Shown: piece by piece, positions 53,043 to 63,031 of the stretch
How positions within the stretch are numbered: the stretch's first letter is position 1
Layout: each line of letters opens with the position of its first letter
Program-made: the position numbers and the translations under genes
NCBI RefSeq assembly: GCF_013201725.1
Contig: NZ_CP053835.1
Coordinates: forward strand, 2,294,001-2,358,000
Length of the DNA stretch: 64,000 nucleotides
Source of the DNA: Arcobacter defluvii
GTDB lineage: Bacteria > Campylobacterota > Campylobacteria > Campylobacterales > Arcobacteraceae
Reading direction: 5' to 3'
Notes under the pieces: model-generated
The model's input: the letters and a program-made list of their open reading frames with translations, nothing else
The model's database searches: none
What the model was told of the DNA's origin: nothing

Positions 53043-54278
53043 ATGCAAGCATTTTTAGAAGAGGCTAAAAAATCTAGCCGAACTATTGCAAATTTAAGCA
53101 CTGCTATAAAAAATAAAGTATTAAATGAAATGGCAGATGCTTTGATGAACCATTGTGATTTTATCATTTCACATAATGATAAAGATATGAGTCAAGCAAG
53201 ATTAAATAATTTAGATGAAGCTTTACTAGATAGATTACTTTTAACAGGTGATAGAGTAAAAGGAATGGCAGATGCCATAAGACAAATTGCATCTCAACAA
53301 GAACCATTAGGAAGAATTCTTGATGGTTGGGTAACCCAAGATGGTTTAAATATACAAAAAATATCAATTCCAATTGGAGTAATTGGAATTATTTATGAAA
53401 GTAGACCAAATGTTACAAGTGATACAGCAGCACTGTGTTTTAAAAGTGGAAATGTTTGTGTTTTAAAAGGTGGAAAAGAAGCTGAACACTCAAATAAAGC
53501 AATTGCTGTTGTATTAAAAGAAGTATTAGCAAAAAATAAACTCCCTGAACAAGCTATATCTTTACTTCCTGATTCAAGTAGAGAAGGTGTTGCAAAACTT
53601 ATAAAACAAGATAAATATGTTGATTTAATAGTTCCACGTGGTGGAGAAGCTCTTATTAAATTTGTGAGTGAAAATTCTTCAATTCCAGTAATAAAACATG
53701 ATAAAGGAATTTGCCATATTTATATAGATAAAGATGCTGCTGCTGCAAAAATTATTGATATTGTAATTAATGCAAAATGCCAAAGACCAAGTGCTTGTAA
53801 TTCAATAGAAACTTTACTAATCCATGAAGATATAGCTCCATATATTTTAAATGGATTAGAAGATGCTTTTAATGAACAAGGAACAATTTTAAAAGCTTGT
53901 CCAGAAACATTAAAGTTTATAAAAGCTATTCCTGCAACTATTGAAGACTATAGTACAGAATATTTAGCAAATATTTTAAATATAAAAATTGTAAAAAATA
54001 TTGAAGAAGCAATCATACATATTCAAAAATATGGTTCAGGACACTCTGAATCAATTTTAAGTGAAAACTATACAGCAGTAAATAAATTTTTGAGTGAAGT
54101 TGATGCAGCTTGTGTTTATGCAAATGCAAGTACGAGATTTACAGATGGTGGAGCATTTGGACTTGGAGCTGAAGTTGGTATTTCTACAAATAAACTTCAC
54201 TCAAGAGGACCAATGGGAATAAATGATTTAACAACATTTAAATATAAAATTTACGGTTCAGGTCAAATCAGGAATTAG
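53043..54278 (+). CDS. proA: Gamma-glutamyl phosphate reductase ProA
   Basis: A 411-residue aldehyde-dehydrogenase-fold enzyme that reduces gamma-glutamyl phosphate to the semialdehyde in proline synthesis. Landmarks are IYESRPNVT near 117, LKGGKEAEHSN, and the catalytic Cys252 in RPSACNSIETLL. The DGGAFGLGAEVGIST end motif is intact. The Shine-Dalgarno is TAGGAAT. proB is not in this window. A membrane glycosidase gene follows after 7 bases. Confidence 0.95.
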   Translation: MQAFLEEAKKSSRTIANLSTAIKNKVLNEMADALMNHCDFIISHNDKDMSQARLNNLDEALLDRLLLTGDRVKGMADAIRQIASQQEPLGRILDGWVTQDGLNIQKISIPIGVIGIIYESRPNVTSDTAALCFKSGNVCVLKGGKEAEHSNKAIAVVLKEVLAKNKLPEQAISLLPDSSREGVAKLIKQDKYVDLIVPRGGEALIKFVSENSSIPVIKHDKGICHIYIDKDAAAAKIIDIVINAKCQRPSACNSIETLLIHEDIAPYILNGLEDAFNEQGTILKACPETLKFIKAIPATIEDYSTEYLANILNIKIVKNIEEAIIHIQKYGSGHSESILSENYTAVNKFLSEVDAACVYANASTRFTDGGAFGLGAEVGISTNKLHSRGPMGINDLTTFKYKIYGSGQIRN

Positions 54279-54285
54279 GAAAAAA

Positions 54286-56169
54286 ATGAAAAAAATATTT
54301 TTAACATTATGTAGTGTTTTTGTTGCTTTATTCTTTTGGTACTATTTAGGAGCAAAAGCTATATTAAAAGATGATTCAAACTCTTTTTCAAAACTTCAGT
54401 GCGTATCGTATGCACCTTTTGCAAAAGATGAATCACCTTTCTTATTTGATAAAGGTTTAGTAATTTCAGAAGAACAAGTAAGAAATGATTTAAAACTTCT
54501 TTCTAAATACACAACTTGTATTAGAACATACTCAACTGTAGGTTTAGAAATGATTCCAAAGATAGCACGAGAATTTAATCTTCAAATGCTTATGGGAGCT
54601 TGGGTTAGTTCAGATGAAAAACAAACAAAAGATGAAATATCAACTTTAATTAAATTAGTAAATGAAAATCCTGAAATTGTAAAAGCTGTAATTGTTGGAA
54701 ATGAAGTTTTATTAAGAGGAGATATCTCTGATAAAAAACTTTATGAATATATACAAGAAGTAAAAACTGCTCTTCCAAATGTAAAAGTAACTTATGCTGA
54801 TGTTTGGGAATTTTGGTTAAAACACCCAAGTATCAAAGAAGTAACTGATTTTGTAACTATTCATATTTTACCTTATTGGGAAGATGACCCAATGAATATA
54901 GATGAATCAATCAAACATTTAGCTGATGTTAGACATGAAGTTGAACAAATTTTAGGAACTTCAAATATTTTAATTGGAGAAACAGGTTGGCCAAGTGAAG
55001 GAAGAATGAGAGAAGATGCCTTACCAAGTAAAATCAACCAAGCAAAATTTGTAAGAGATTTTGTCTCTTTAGCCCAAGAAAAAAACTGGAATTATAATAT
55101 CATTGAAGCCTTTGATCAACCATGGAAAAGAGTTAGTGAAGGTGCTGTTGGTGGTTTCTGGGGATTATTTGATAAAGATAGACTTGATAAAAATGTATTC
55201 AGTGGAGATGTTTCAAATTTTCCAAATTATAAATATTTAGCATTTGGTTCATTAGTTTTAATCCTTGCTTTTTCTTTATTACTTAGAAACAAAGATATAT
55301 CAACTAAAAAAATCTTCTTATTTAGTTTTATAAATACTCTTTTTGCAATACTTTATATGTTACAAGTTGAACAATATAATATTATTGCTAGAAACTATTT
55401 AGAATTTTCATGGGCTTTTGTTGTGTTATTAACACAAATTTTTGTTTATTATTTTATGCTTTCATATATAATAAAAGAAAAAAGAACAGATGTTATTCCA
55501 AGTATATTGTTTTATTTAGCTTCATTTATTGCTTTCATTTTAACTATGAATTTAGCTTTCAATGGAAGATATGAAAATTTTGAAATTTATGGATTTATCA
55601 TTTTAGCCATCTCATTTATATGGTTATATAAAAATCAATATTCAAAATTAAATTTTGGTAAATTTGAAAAAGTATTAGCTTTAGTTTTAGTTATTGGTTC
55701 AATTATTACAATATACAATGAAACTTTTTTAAATATTTTCTCTAATATTTGGGTTATTTTAGCATTAGCATTTGCTTATATTTTAAATAAAGGCACAAAC
55801 AAAAATATCTCTTTGTGTGATTTAAAAGAGTTAGGAATTTATACATTAGTATTTGCTGGAATTTTCTTTGCCTTTAAATATGGATTTGTATCAAATAAAG
55901 CCTTAGCAATACAGTGTAATCTAAACTCTGCATCTTTATCTTGCGAAATAAAAGATTTTATGGGAGCAGCTGTTTATTTTGGATATATTGGATTTGTTAC
56001 TATTTTAGTAGCTGTGATTGCATTTATAACAAATAAAAAATCATACTCTTTAATTGCTCTATTCTTTAGTGTTGGTTCATTAATTCTTACAAATACATTC
56101 TTAGGTTCGATTTCATTTTTATTAGCTGTTTATCTTCTTACAAAAGATGAAACAAAAAGTTTAAATTAG
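54286..56169 (+). CDS. Membrane protein with GH17-type glycosidase domain
   Basis: A 627-residue protein. A signal anchor (1-22) precedes a GH17-like catalytic domain (about 35-310) with the acid/base Glu140 in VGNEVLLR and the nucleophile Glu232 in IGETGWPSEG; SYAPF and YWEDDP fit too. From about 320 to the end there are about nine hydrophobic helices with a Cys pair (CNLNSASLSC) near 545. Bacterial members act on beta-1,3 or beta-1,2 glucans, sometimes as transglycosylases that shape cyclic glucans. It abuts proA, and a glucan with osmotic function is a plausible product, but this is inferred. Confidence 0.8.
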   Translation: MKKIFLTLCSVFVALFFWYYLGAKAILKDDSNSFSKLQCVSYAPFAKDESPFLFDKGLVISEEQVRNDLKLLSKYTTCIRTYSTVGLEMIPKIAREFNLQMLMGAWVSSDEKQTKDEISTLIKLVNENPEIVKAVIVGNEVLLRGDISDKKLYEYIQEVKTALPNVKVTYADVWEFWLKHPSIKEVTDFVTIHILPYWEDDPMNIDESIKHLADVRHEVEQILGTSNILIGETGWPSEGRMREDALPSKINQAKFVRDFVSLAQEKNWNYNIIEAFDQPWKRVSEGAVGGFWGLFDKDRLDKNVFSGDVSNFPNYKYLAFGSLVLILAFSLLLRNKDISTKKIFLFSFINTLFAILYMLQVEQYNIIARNYLEFSWAFVVLLTQIFVYYFMLSYIIKEKRTDVIPSILFYLASFIAFILTMNLAFNGRYENFEIYGFIILAISFIWLYKNQYSKLNFGKFEKVLALVLVIGSIITIYNETFLNIFSNIWVILALAFAYILNKGTNKNISLCDLKELGIYTLVFAGIFFAFKYGFVSNKALAIQCNLNSASLSCEIKDFMGAAVYFGYIGFVTILVAVIAFITNKKSYSLIALFFSVGSLILTNTFLGSISFLLAVYLLTKDETKSLN

Positions 56170-56180
56170 ATTTTTATTAG

Positions 56181-56213
56181 AAGATTGTGCTAAATGCACA
56201 ATCTTTATTTTTT
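56181..56213. terminator. Bidirectional terminator
   Basis: AAGATTGTGC and GCACAATCTT pair over 10 bp around TAAAT, followed by TATTTTTT. It separates the convergent GH17 gene and the exported-protein gene; the stop codon of the latter (56205) lies in the stem. Confidence 0.8.
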
Positions 56214-56894
56214 AGGCTCTTTCATCATTTCATTCATCATTTTTTCTTGTTCAGGAGAAATATTTGGAAATTCTGCTTCACTATCACCAATAATCTCTTC
56301 AATTGGTTTTATAGGAAATGGTGGAAGTTTAAATTTATCATCTTTTATATCTATATTAAATACTGCAAATTTTGCTTGTTGAATTTGAATAATTCCTAAA
56401 GACTGACTAATTTGTTTTAATGGAACAGATTTGTAAACCCAAATTTTATCTTCACCTAATTGCCAAATGTCACATTTATAACCTAAAATTTCTTCTGTTC
56501 CTAGATTTTTTGCACCCATTTGAATAAAAGAATCATAAGTTTTAATATTTTGAATTGGATTTTCTTCATCTAAAACTAATTTTTGAGAATAAATTACTTC
56601 ATCATTAAAATCTGCTGTAAGCATTTTATCATTTACAATTTTTGAAACTGTTCTCTCTTCTTCTTTCTCTCCCATTATTGTTTGAACGATACGTTCATCT
56701 GTCAATTCAAGATTACCAAAATCTTTAAAATACAATTTACTTGTTCCACTTATTGTGTCACCTTTTTCAGTTCCTTCAGCATTTCCAGCTATTTCATATT
56801 CAACAATTCCTGATTTTATTTCATATCTGTTTCCAGCGAATAAATCAACTAAACCAATTAACAAAAATATAAATATATATTTTATTTTTCCCAC
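56205..56894 (-). CDS. Exported protein, 229 aa, possible DUF4412-like
   Basis: A 229-residue protein with a signal peptide (1-21). The rest is beta-rich, with a paired SGIVEYEI / GTSKLYF pattern and GYKCDIWQLGEDKIWVYKS near 145 like lipoprotein- or DUF4412-type envelope domains, and an acidic Met-rich C-terminus. I cannot name a function. The ATG has GGTGGGAAAA upstream. It converges with the GH17 gene at a shared terminator and has its own promoter. Confidence 0.65.
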   Translation of the reverse strand: MGKIKYIFIFLLIGLVDLFAGNRYEIKSGIVEYEIAGNAEGTEKGDTISGTSKLYFKDFGNLELTDERIVQTIMGEKEEERTVSKIVNDKMLTADFNDEVIYSQKLVLDEENPIQNIKTYDSFIQMGAKNLGTEEILGYKCDIWQLGEDKIWVYKSVPLKQISQSLGIIQIQQAKFAVFNIDIKDDKFKLPPFPIKPIEEIIGDSEAEFPNISPEQEKMMNEMMKEPKK

Positions 56895-57033
56895 CTTCTT
56901 TTCCTCTAATAAATTGGCAAAATTATACAGCTAATATAAAAAATATGCAATAGATTTTATATACATATTTATAATAAATACCACCAAAGTAACACCATTT
57001 TTACTTATGATAAAAAAAACAAAGGAGTTTAAT

Positions 57034-58350
57034 ATGTCTTATTCTAAAAAAAGATATTTAGTTTATTTTATTAGCACAATTTTCATAATGCTAATACCTT
57101 TTATAACAATAAATAATAATCATATATTGTTATTATCTTTCGAAAGATTACAGTTTCATTTTATTGGAATGGTTTTTAATGTAAGTGAACTTTATGTTAT
57201 GCCTTTTTTATTAATGTTTTTATTTATTGGTATTTTTGCAATGACTTCAATGTTAGGAAGAATTTGGTGTGGTTGGGCATGTCCTCAAACTATCTTTAGA
57301 GTTATCTATAGAGATTTAATAGAAAGTACAATTTTAGATTTAAGAAGAATTAAAAACAAACAAAAAGAGATAGACTACAATAAAAAATCAAATCAAATTA
57401 AAAAATATATATCTTTAATTTTATGGGGAATTATTACTTTAATTATCTCTTCAAACTTTATGTTATATTTTGTTCCACCTGAAGATTTTTTTGCTTATAT
57501 ACAAGACCCTTTAAATCATAGTTTTATGATTTTATTTATTATAAGTGTTGCCCTATTTTTAATCTATGATATTGTTTTTATGAAAGAAAACTTTTGTGTT
57601 TATGTTTGTCCATATTCTAGAATCCAATCAGTATTATATGATAACAATACAAAACAAGTAACTTACGATTTTAATCGAGGTGGAAAAGTTTATGAAAATG
57701 GAGCAAAATCTATTTTTAAAGTAAAACAATGGAGTAATAATGAAGAATGCACAACATGTGAAGCTTGTGTAAAAGTTTGTCCAACTCATATAGATATTAG
57801 AAAAGGTTTACAAGTTGAATGTATAAACTGTCTTGAATGTAGTGATGCATGTTCAACTGTTATGCAAAAATTTGGAAAAGAATCTTTAATAAATTGGGGA
57901 AGTACAAATAAAGTAATAAATAAACAAAATATCTCTATTTGGACAAAAAGAAATATTACATATTTTGCTTCTTTATTTTTATGTATATTTTTAGCATTTT
58001 ATTTTTCACTAGAAAAAGAAGATTTTTTAGTAAATGTAAATAAAACAACAGAACTTTACAAAAAAAATGAAGATGGAATAGTTTCAAATAACTATATTTT
58101 AACTTTCCATAACACACAAGATAAAGCTTTGACTTTTGATATAAAACTAAAAGATGATAAAAACTTTAAAATAAAAAGATTTGAAAAGTTCTCTTTAGAA
58201 GCTGGAACTAAATCTAAAAAAATATTAATTATTGAAACTACTAAAGATTTTGATAAAAACATAAATAAAACATCAAATGTTTATATAGAAATATTTTCAC
58301 AAGATAGTGAATTTAAAATAGTAAAAAAACTAGCTTTTATTCATCCATAA
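57034..58350 (+). CDS. ccoG: Cytochrome oxidase accessory protein CcoG
   Basis: About 438 residues. I take ATG 57034, because AAAGGAG precedes it; the frame is also open from ATG 57007. Membrane helices and the motif GRIWCGWACPQTIF near 82 are the CcoG/RdxA signature. Two 4Fe-4S ferredoxin sites follow: CTTCEACVKVCP and CINCLECSDACS. A C-terminal Ig-like periplasmic domain completes the family layout. CcoG reduces copper for cbb3 oxidase assembly. ccoNOQP is not in the window. Confidence 0.9.
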   Translation: MSYSKKRYLVYFISTIFIMLIPFITINNNHILLLSFERLQFHFIGMVFNVSELYVMPFLLMFLFIGIFAMTSMLGRIWCGWACPQTIFRVIYRDLIESTILDLRRIKNKQKEIDYNKKSNQIKKYISLILWGIITLIISSNFMLYFVPPEDFFAYIQDPLNHSFMILFIISVALFLIYDIVFMKENFCVYVCPYSRIQSVLYDNNTKQVTYDFNRGGKVYENGAKSIFKVKQWSNNEECTTCEACVKVCPTHIDIRKGLQVECINCLECSDACSTVMQKFGKESLINWGSTNKVINKQNISIWTKRNITYFASLFLCIFLAFYFSLEKEDFLVNVNKTTELYKKNEDGIVSNNYILTFHNTQDKALTFDIKLKDDKNFKIKRFEKFSLEAGTKSKKILIIETTKDFDKNINKTSNVYIEIFSQDSEFKIVKKLAFIHP

Positions 58351-58351
58351 T

Positions 58352-59668
58352 CTAAATAGCTTTTTCAAAAAAGAGGGAAAAACAAGCGCCCTCTTTTTTA
58401 TTTTCAACTAAAATTTTTCCAGAAAAACTCTCTTCAATAATCATTTTTACTAAATAAAGTCCAAGTCCAGTTCCTAGCTCTTTTGTCGTAAAATATGGTT
58501 CAAAAATCTTTTTTATATTTTTTGTTTTTATTCCACCAGCATTATCTAAAACAGTTATTTTAACCTCAGCAGAATCACAAAAGATATCTATTTTTATTTT
58601 TGGATTTTTTATATTTTTTAAAATATCAATTGAATTTGAAACTAAAGAAAAAACAACTTGTGAAAGTTCATTTTTAACTCCATAAATCTGTATATCTTCA
58701 AAAGTTTCAAAATTCACTTCTAACTCTATATTATTACTTTTTAAATCTGCACTTAATATTGTTATTGCATTATTTATAGCTTCTTTTACACTAAATAAAA
58801 CTTTCTCTTTTGATTCAATATAAAACTCTTTAAAATCATCTATTGTTTTTGATAAAAAAATCACTTGTTCATTTGCTTGATTTATTTTTTTATCAAAATA
58901 GATTTCATCTAAGTTTTTATTTTCAAATCTCTTTTTTAGATTCATTAAAATATATGAAATATTGTTTAATGGTTGTCTAAATTGGTGCGTAATATTTGCT
59001 ATCATTTCTCCTGATTTTACAAATTTAGATTGCTGTAAAACCATTTTCTCAAAGTTTTTGTTTTGAATTTTCAAATCATTATATTTATATGCAATTGAAA
59101 TAGTAAAAAGCATAGCTTCAATTGCAAAAACTACTAAAACTAAATCAAAATATCCCATTTGATTATAAAGATTTTTAAAATCAAAAATAAAAAGTAAAAT
59201 ACAAAAAATTGACCAACCAATTACATAAATAAGTGCGGGTTTGAAACCTTGCTTTAAATTAAAAATTAAAGAGATAAATAAAATGGCATAAATAATTGTA
59301 TAAGGTAAATATTCAAATAAAATATAGTGATAAAATGCCGTTAAAATAACAACATTTAATAAAAATGTATTAAATAAAAGCTCTTTAAAATTTGTGATTT
59401 TTGGAAAAAAATTTCCTTCATAATAATTTATTGCAAATACTACAGCAAATATAGAAGCAATAACCAAAGAAAACTCTTGAACCAAAATATTTATTTCAAA
59501 AAGTTTACTATATGAGATTATAAAAATCAAAGAGAAAATTTGCATAAAACAATAACTAATATAAAATATCTCTTTTGAATATAAATATCTAACAAATGTA
59601 TATACAATTGTCATAATTAATATTCCAAAAGTTATTCCATAAAATAGAACTATATTTATATCAAACAT
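58352..59668 (-). CDS. Sensor histidine kinase with a multi-helix membrane domain
   Basis: A 438-residue kinase. Seven or so hydrophobic helices (about 5-195) form a 7TM-type sensor without a large periplasmic domain. The H-box is ITHQFRQPLNNIS (His228). NSIDIL, DNAGGIKTK and GTGLGLYLVK complete the core. Its start overlaps the regulator gene by 8 bases, so the two form a cognate pair. The signal is unknown. Confidence 0.88.
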   Translation of the reverse strand: MFDINIVLFYGITFGILIMTIVYTFVRYLYSKEIFYISYCFMQIFSLIFIISYSKLFEINILVQEFSLVIASIFAVVFAINYYEGNFFPKITNFKELLFNTFLLNVVILTAFYHYILFEYLPYTIIYAILFISLIFNLKQGFKPALIYVIGWSIFCILLFIFDFKNLYNQMGYFDLVLVVFAIEAMLFTISIAYKYNDLKIQNKNFEKMVLQQSKFVKSGEMIANITHQFRQPLNNISYILMNLKKRFENKNLDEIYFDKKINQANEQVIFLSKTIDDFKEFYIESKEKVLFSVKEAINNAITILSADLKSNNIELEVNFETFEDIQIYGVKNELSQVVFSLVSNSIDILKNIKNPKIKIDIFCDSAEVKITVLDNAGGIKTKNIKKIFEPYFTTKELGTGLGLYLVKMIIEESFSGKILVENKKEGACFSLFFEKAI

Positions 59669-60341
59669 TTATTTTATAACCACTGTTTGTAAGATTTAAA
59701 ATCAAATCTTTTGGAATTTTTGTTTTTATATTTTTAACTAATGTTTTCAAAGCATCTTTTGTCATAACACTATCCGCCCAAACATAGTTTTCAATCTCTT
59801 CATAAGTTACATATCTATTTTTATTTTTTATTAGTAATTCTAAAAATAAAATCTCTTTTATTCTTAATTTTACTATTTCATTATTTATTACTAAATTTTT
59901 ATTAAATGTATCAAAATATATTTCATCATCAATTTGTACAATATTTGAAATATCATCTTTCAATGAATTAACACATAAAAACAATGCCTCTTCAAACTCT
60001 TTTTCCTTTACAGGTTTTACAAGATATTTTACAAGTTGAAGTTCAATTGCTTTTAATAAATACTCTTTATCACAAAATGCTGTAATAACAATAATTTGAG
60101 TTTTTTTATCTTTTTGTCTTATTCTTTTTACAAATTCTAAACCATTTAATTTTGGCATTTGAATATCTGTTATTATAATATCTGGTTTATATTTTTCATA
60201 AAGTTGCAAAGCAATTATCGCATCACTTGCTTCATATATAGTTTCAAAAAAATTTTCTAGATACTCAATCCCATTTTCTCTTGCGATTTCATCATCTTCA
60301 ACATACAAAATTTTTATATTTTTATTGATATTTTTTAACAT
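59661..60341 (-). CDS. OmpR-type response regulator
   Basis: A 226-residue protein. The receiver has YVEDDE (13-18), phospho-acceptor Asp59 in IITDIQMPKLNG, Thr in VITAFCD and Lys in LVKPVKEK. The C-terminal winged helix (about 135-226) follows. It is the cognate partner of the kinase downstream, with an 8-base overlap. It is divergent from the MGMT-like gene 41 bases away and may control it. Confidence 0.88.
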   Translation of the reverse strand: MLKNINKNIKILYVEDDEIARENGIEYLENFFETIYEASDAIIALQLYEKYKPDIIITDIQMPKLNGLEFVKRIRQKDKKTQIIVITAFCDKEYLLKAIELQLVKYLVKPVKEKEFEEALFLCVNSLKDDISNIVQIDDEIYFDTFNKNLVINNEIVKLRIKEILFLELLIKNKNRYVTYEEIENYVWADSVMTKDALKTLVKNIKTKIPKDLILNLTNSGYKINV

Positions 60342-60382
60342 TTAAAATTATATCTTATATATGATTATGTTAAAATTCCGCC

Positions 60383-60898
60383 ATGAGAAAATATAATTTT
60401 GAAACAAAAGAAGTTATTGTTACAACGACTTTTTCAACACCTTTAGGTGAAATGTTTGCAGCTGCATCTAAAAAAGGCATTGTAATACTATCTTCATTTA
60501 CACCTTTTCATATTGAAGCAAAAATTGAAGTTTTAAAAAGTACATTAAATGCAGATGTAATTCCAGGAAACTGTGAAGCTTTTGAAATTTTAAAAATTCA
60601 ATTAAATGAATATTTAAACAAACAACGAAAAACATTTGAAATTCCACTACAACTTGTGGGTTCTCCTTTTCAAATAAAAGTTTGGAAAGAATTACTAAAT
60701 ATTCCTTATGGAAAAACTATAAATTGTGCTGAAATAGCTAAAAAACTTGAAGATGAAAAGTTATCAAAAGCTGTTTCAAATGCAACTTTACAAAATATGA
60801 TAGATATTTTAGTTCCAAGTTTTAGGGTAATTTTAGATGAAGTTAAATTTTCAATTGATGAAAAAAACAATTTTTTATTAAAGTTAGAAAAAGAATGA
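60383..60898 (+). CDS. MGMT (Ogt)-family protein lacking the catalytic cysteine
   Basis: A 171-residue protein with the Ogt layout: an N-terminal ribonuclease-like domain, then GSPFQIKVWKELLNIPYGKT (93-111), and the helix that normally has an Arg finger. The active site reads LVPSFRVI: Ser146 and Phe147 replace the Cys and His of PCHR. The following GGYAGG loop is missing. It cannot transfer alkyl groups to cysteine. Alkyltransferase-like proteins bind damage with a Trp at this site; here it is Ser in a full-length protein. It overlaps the mutase gene by 4 bases. Function unknown. Confidence 0.8.
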   Translation: MRKYNFETKEVIVTTTFSTPLGEMFAAASKKGIVILSSFTPFHIEAKIEVLKSTLNADVIPGNCEAFEILKIQLNEYLNKQRKTFEIPLQLVGSPFQIKVWKELLNIPYGKTINCAEIAKKLEDEKLSKAVSNATLQNMIDILVPSFRVILDEVKFSIDEKNNFLLKLEKE

Positions 60899-62304
60899 TA
60901 AGCAAAACAATTTTTAGACAATATGATATTCGTGGCATAGTAAATGAGGATTTGACCTATGAAAATGCCAAATTAATTGGTTATTATCTAGGACTTCATA
61001 TAAAAGAAAAAACAAAAACTATGCCATATATAGTTGTTGGTTATGATGTAAGAACTCACTCTCAAATGCTTTTTAATGGATTGATTTCTGGAATTAATCT
61101 CTCAGGTTGTAAAGTTTTAAATATTGGACTTGTAGCAACTGGAGTTAACTATTTTGCCTCTTTTCAAGAATTTTTAATAGATGATAAAAAAATAAAACCA
61201 AATGCATCAATTATGATTACAGGAAGTCATAATGCCAAAAAATATAATGGATTTAAAATCACTATAAATAATGAACCATTTTTTGGAGATGAACTAATCT
61301 CTTTATATGAAAAAATAGCAAAAAATACAAATATACAAATTCCAAATAATTTTGATTTTATAGAACTTGATGCTAAAAATTTATATATAGATTTTATGGT
61401 TAAACAGTTTTCTCACCTAAAAGATTTTAAAATTCCTTTTATTGTTGATTGTGGAAATGGAGTTGCAAATACTGTTTTATGTAATATTTTAGATAAATTA
61501 AATCTAAATTATAAAGGAATTCATCTAACTCCAGATGGAGAGTTTCCAAATCATCATCCAGACCCAACAAATGAAAAAAATCTAGAAGATTTAAAAGCTT
61601 TATTGATTAATGATTATAATTTAGGTTTTGCCTATGATGGAGATGCAGATAGAATTGCCGTGTTAACTCAAAAATATAATATAAAAGGCGATATGTTAGC
61701 CCTACTTTTTTCAAAGACTATGAAAAATCCAGTTATTATTGGAGAAGTAACATATTCACAAAATATTTTTGAAGAGTTAAATCATGAAGCAAAAACAATT
61801 ATGAATAAAACTGGTTATTCAAATTTAAGACTAAAACTAAAAGAGTTAAATGCTGATTTAGCAGCTGAAGTTTCAGGACATATATTCTTTAATGATAGAT
61901 ATTATGGTTATGATGATGCAATTTATGCAACATTTAGAGTAATAGAACTTTTATATGAAGGAATAAATCTTGATGTTGAACTAGATAAACTTCCAAAAGT
62001 TTATACAAGTTCAAATATTGAAATAAATGTAAATGAAAAAGATAAGTTTAAAATCATAAAAAAAATTGATGAAAAATTAAAAACTATTCAAAGAGGTTTT
62101 CCAATAATCAAAGATATAGTTAAAATTGATGGTCTTAGAATAAATTTTGAGTATGGTTTTGCTTTGATTCGTGCTTCAAACACAAATTCTGTAATAGTTA
62201 CAAAATATGAAGCTACAAGCTATGCAACAGCTGTTAGTTATAAAGTTGCAGTTGAAAATATTTTAAATGAGGTAATAAATGAAATTAATAGCACTACAAA
62301 TTAA
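60895..62304 (+). CDS. Phosphomannomutase/phosphoglucomutase (AlgC-like)
   Basis: A 469-residue alpha-D-phosphohexomutase. QYDIRGIVN is near 9; the active-site phosphoserine loop is TGSHNAKKYNGFK near 108, as in AlgC (TGSHN); the metal loop is DGDADRIAV near 247; the sugar-binding loop is AEVSGHIFF near 325. It interconverts hexose 1- and 6-phosphates for surface glycans. The ATG overlaps the MGMT-like stop, and its stop overlaps the nitrilase-like start by 26 bases. Confidence 0.88.
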   Translation: MISKTIFRQYDIRGIVNEDLTYENAKLIGYYLGLHIKEKTKTMPYIVVGYDVRTHSQMLFNGLISGINLSGCKVLNIGLVATGVNYFASFQEFLIDDKKIKPNASIMITGSHNAKKYNGFKITINNEPFFGDELISLYEKIAKNTNIQIPNNFDFIELDAKNLYIDFMVKQFSHLKDFKIPFIVDCGNGVANTVLCNILDKLNLNYKGIHLTPDGEFPNHHPDPTNEKNLEDLKALLINDYNLGFAYDGDADRIAVLTQKYNIKGDMLALLFSKTMKNPVIIGEVTYSQNIFEELNHEAKTIMNKTGYSNLRLKLKELNADLAAEVSGHIFFNDRYYGYDDAIYATFRVIELLYEGINLDVELDKLPKVYTSSNIEINVNEKDKFKIIKKIDEKLKTIQRGFPIIKDIVKIDGLRINFEYGFALIRASNTNSVIVTKYEATSYATAVSYKVAVENILNEVINEINSTTN

Positions 62305-62992
62305 AACTTCAAACAATTTTCAAGAAAATCTTAATAATTTAAAAGAATTAATAAATTCATGTGAAAATAACTCTTTGATTTTAGCACCAGAGCTAGCTTT
62401 AAGTGGGTTTTCTTATGATAGAATGGATGAAGCATCAAATTTTTCTTTAAAAGCAATAGATGAAATAAATGAACTTAGTATCGATAAAATCATAGCTTTA
62501 ACATTTATTACAAAAAAAGATGGAAATTTTTATAATACTTTATATATTTTTCATAATCAAAAAATTATTCATACTCAAGCAAAATATAAACTATTTCCAT
62601 TAGGAGATGAACTTGAATATTTTAGTTCGGGAAATATTGAAGATATAAAAATTATTGAAATAAATGGTTTAAAAATAGCAACACTTATTTGTTTTGAACT
62701 TAGATTTCCAGAACTTTGGGAAAAAGTAAAAGGTGCAGATATTATTTTAAATCCTTCAATGTGGGGATTAAAAAGAAAAGATCACTATGAATCAATTTCA
62801 AAAGCATTAGCTCTTGTAAATCAATGTTTTGTAATTGCATGCAACAGTGCAGATGATAATATGGCAAAAGGAAGTGCAATTATAAGTCCATTTGGAAATG
62901 TGATAAAAGATGATTTAAAAACTAAAATTGAATCTAAATTTGATTTTGAAGAGATGAAAAAAGTTAGAAAATATATAAACATAGGTTTATAA
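62279..62992 (+). CDS. Carbon-nitrogen hydrolase (nitrilase superfamily)
   Basis: A 237-residue enzyme with the Glu-Lys-Cys triad: Glu38 in LAPELALSG, Lys104 in KYKLFP, and Cys138 in LICFELRFPELW. It resembles small omega-amidase (NIT2/YafV) branches. The substrate is unknown. The Shine-Dalgarno GAGGT sits inside the end of the mutase gene; overlapping by 26 bases means coupled translation. A hairpin lies after its stop. Confidence 0.83.
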   Translation: MKLIALQIKTSNNFQENLNNLKELINSCENNSLILAPELALSGFSYDRMDEASNFSLKAIDEINELSIDKIIALTFITKKDGNFYNTLYIFHNQKIIHTQAKYKLFPLGDELEYFSSGNIEDIKIIEINGLKIATLICFELRFPELWEKVKGADIILNPSMWGLKRKDHYESISKALALVNQCFVIACNSADDNMAKGSAIISPFGNVIKDDLKTKIESKFDFEEMKKVRKYINIGL

Positions 62993-63008
62993 TAAATATT
63001 TTCTTTAA

Positions 63009-63031
63009 AGATTAGAGATTCTCTCTAATCT
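63009..63031. terminator. Hairpin between convergent genes
   Basis: AGATTAGAGA (63009-63018) and TCTCTAATCT (63022-63031) pair perfectly around TTC. T-runs on either side are weak. It overlaps the stop of the HTH gene. Confidence 0.5.
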
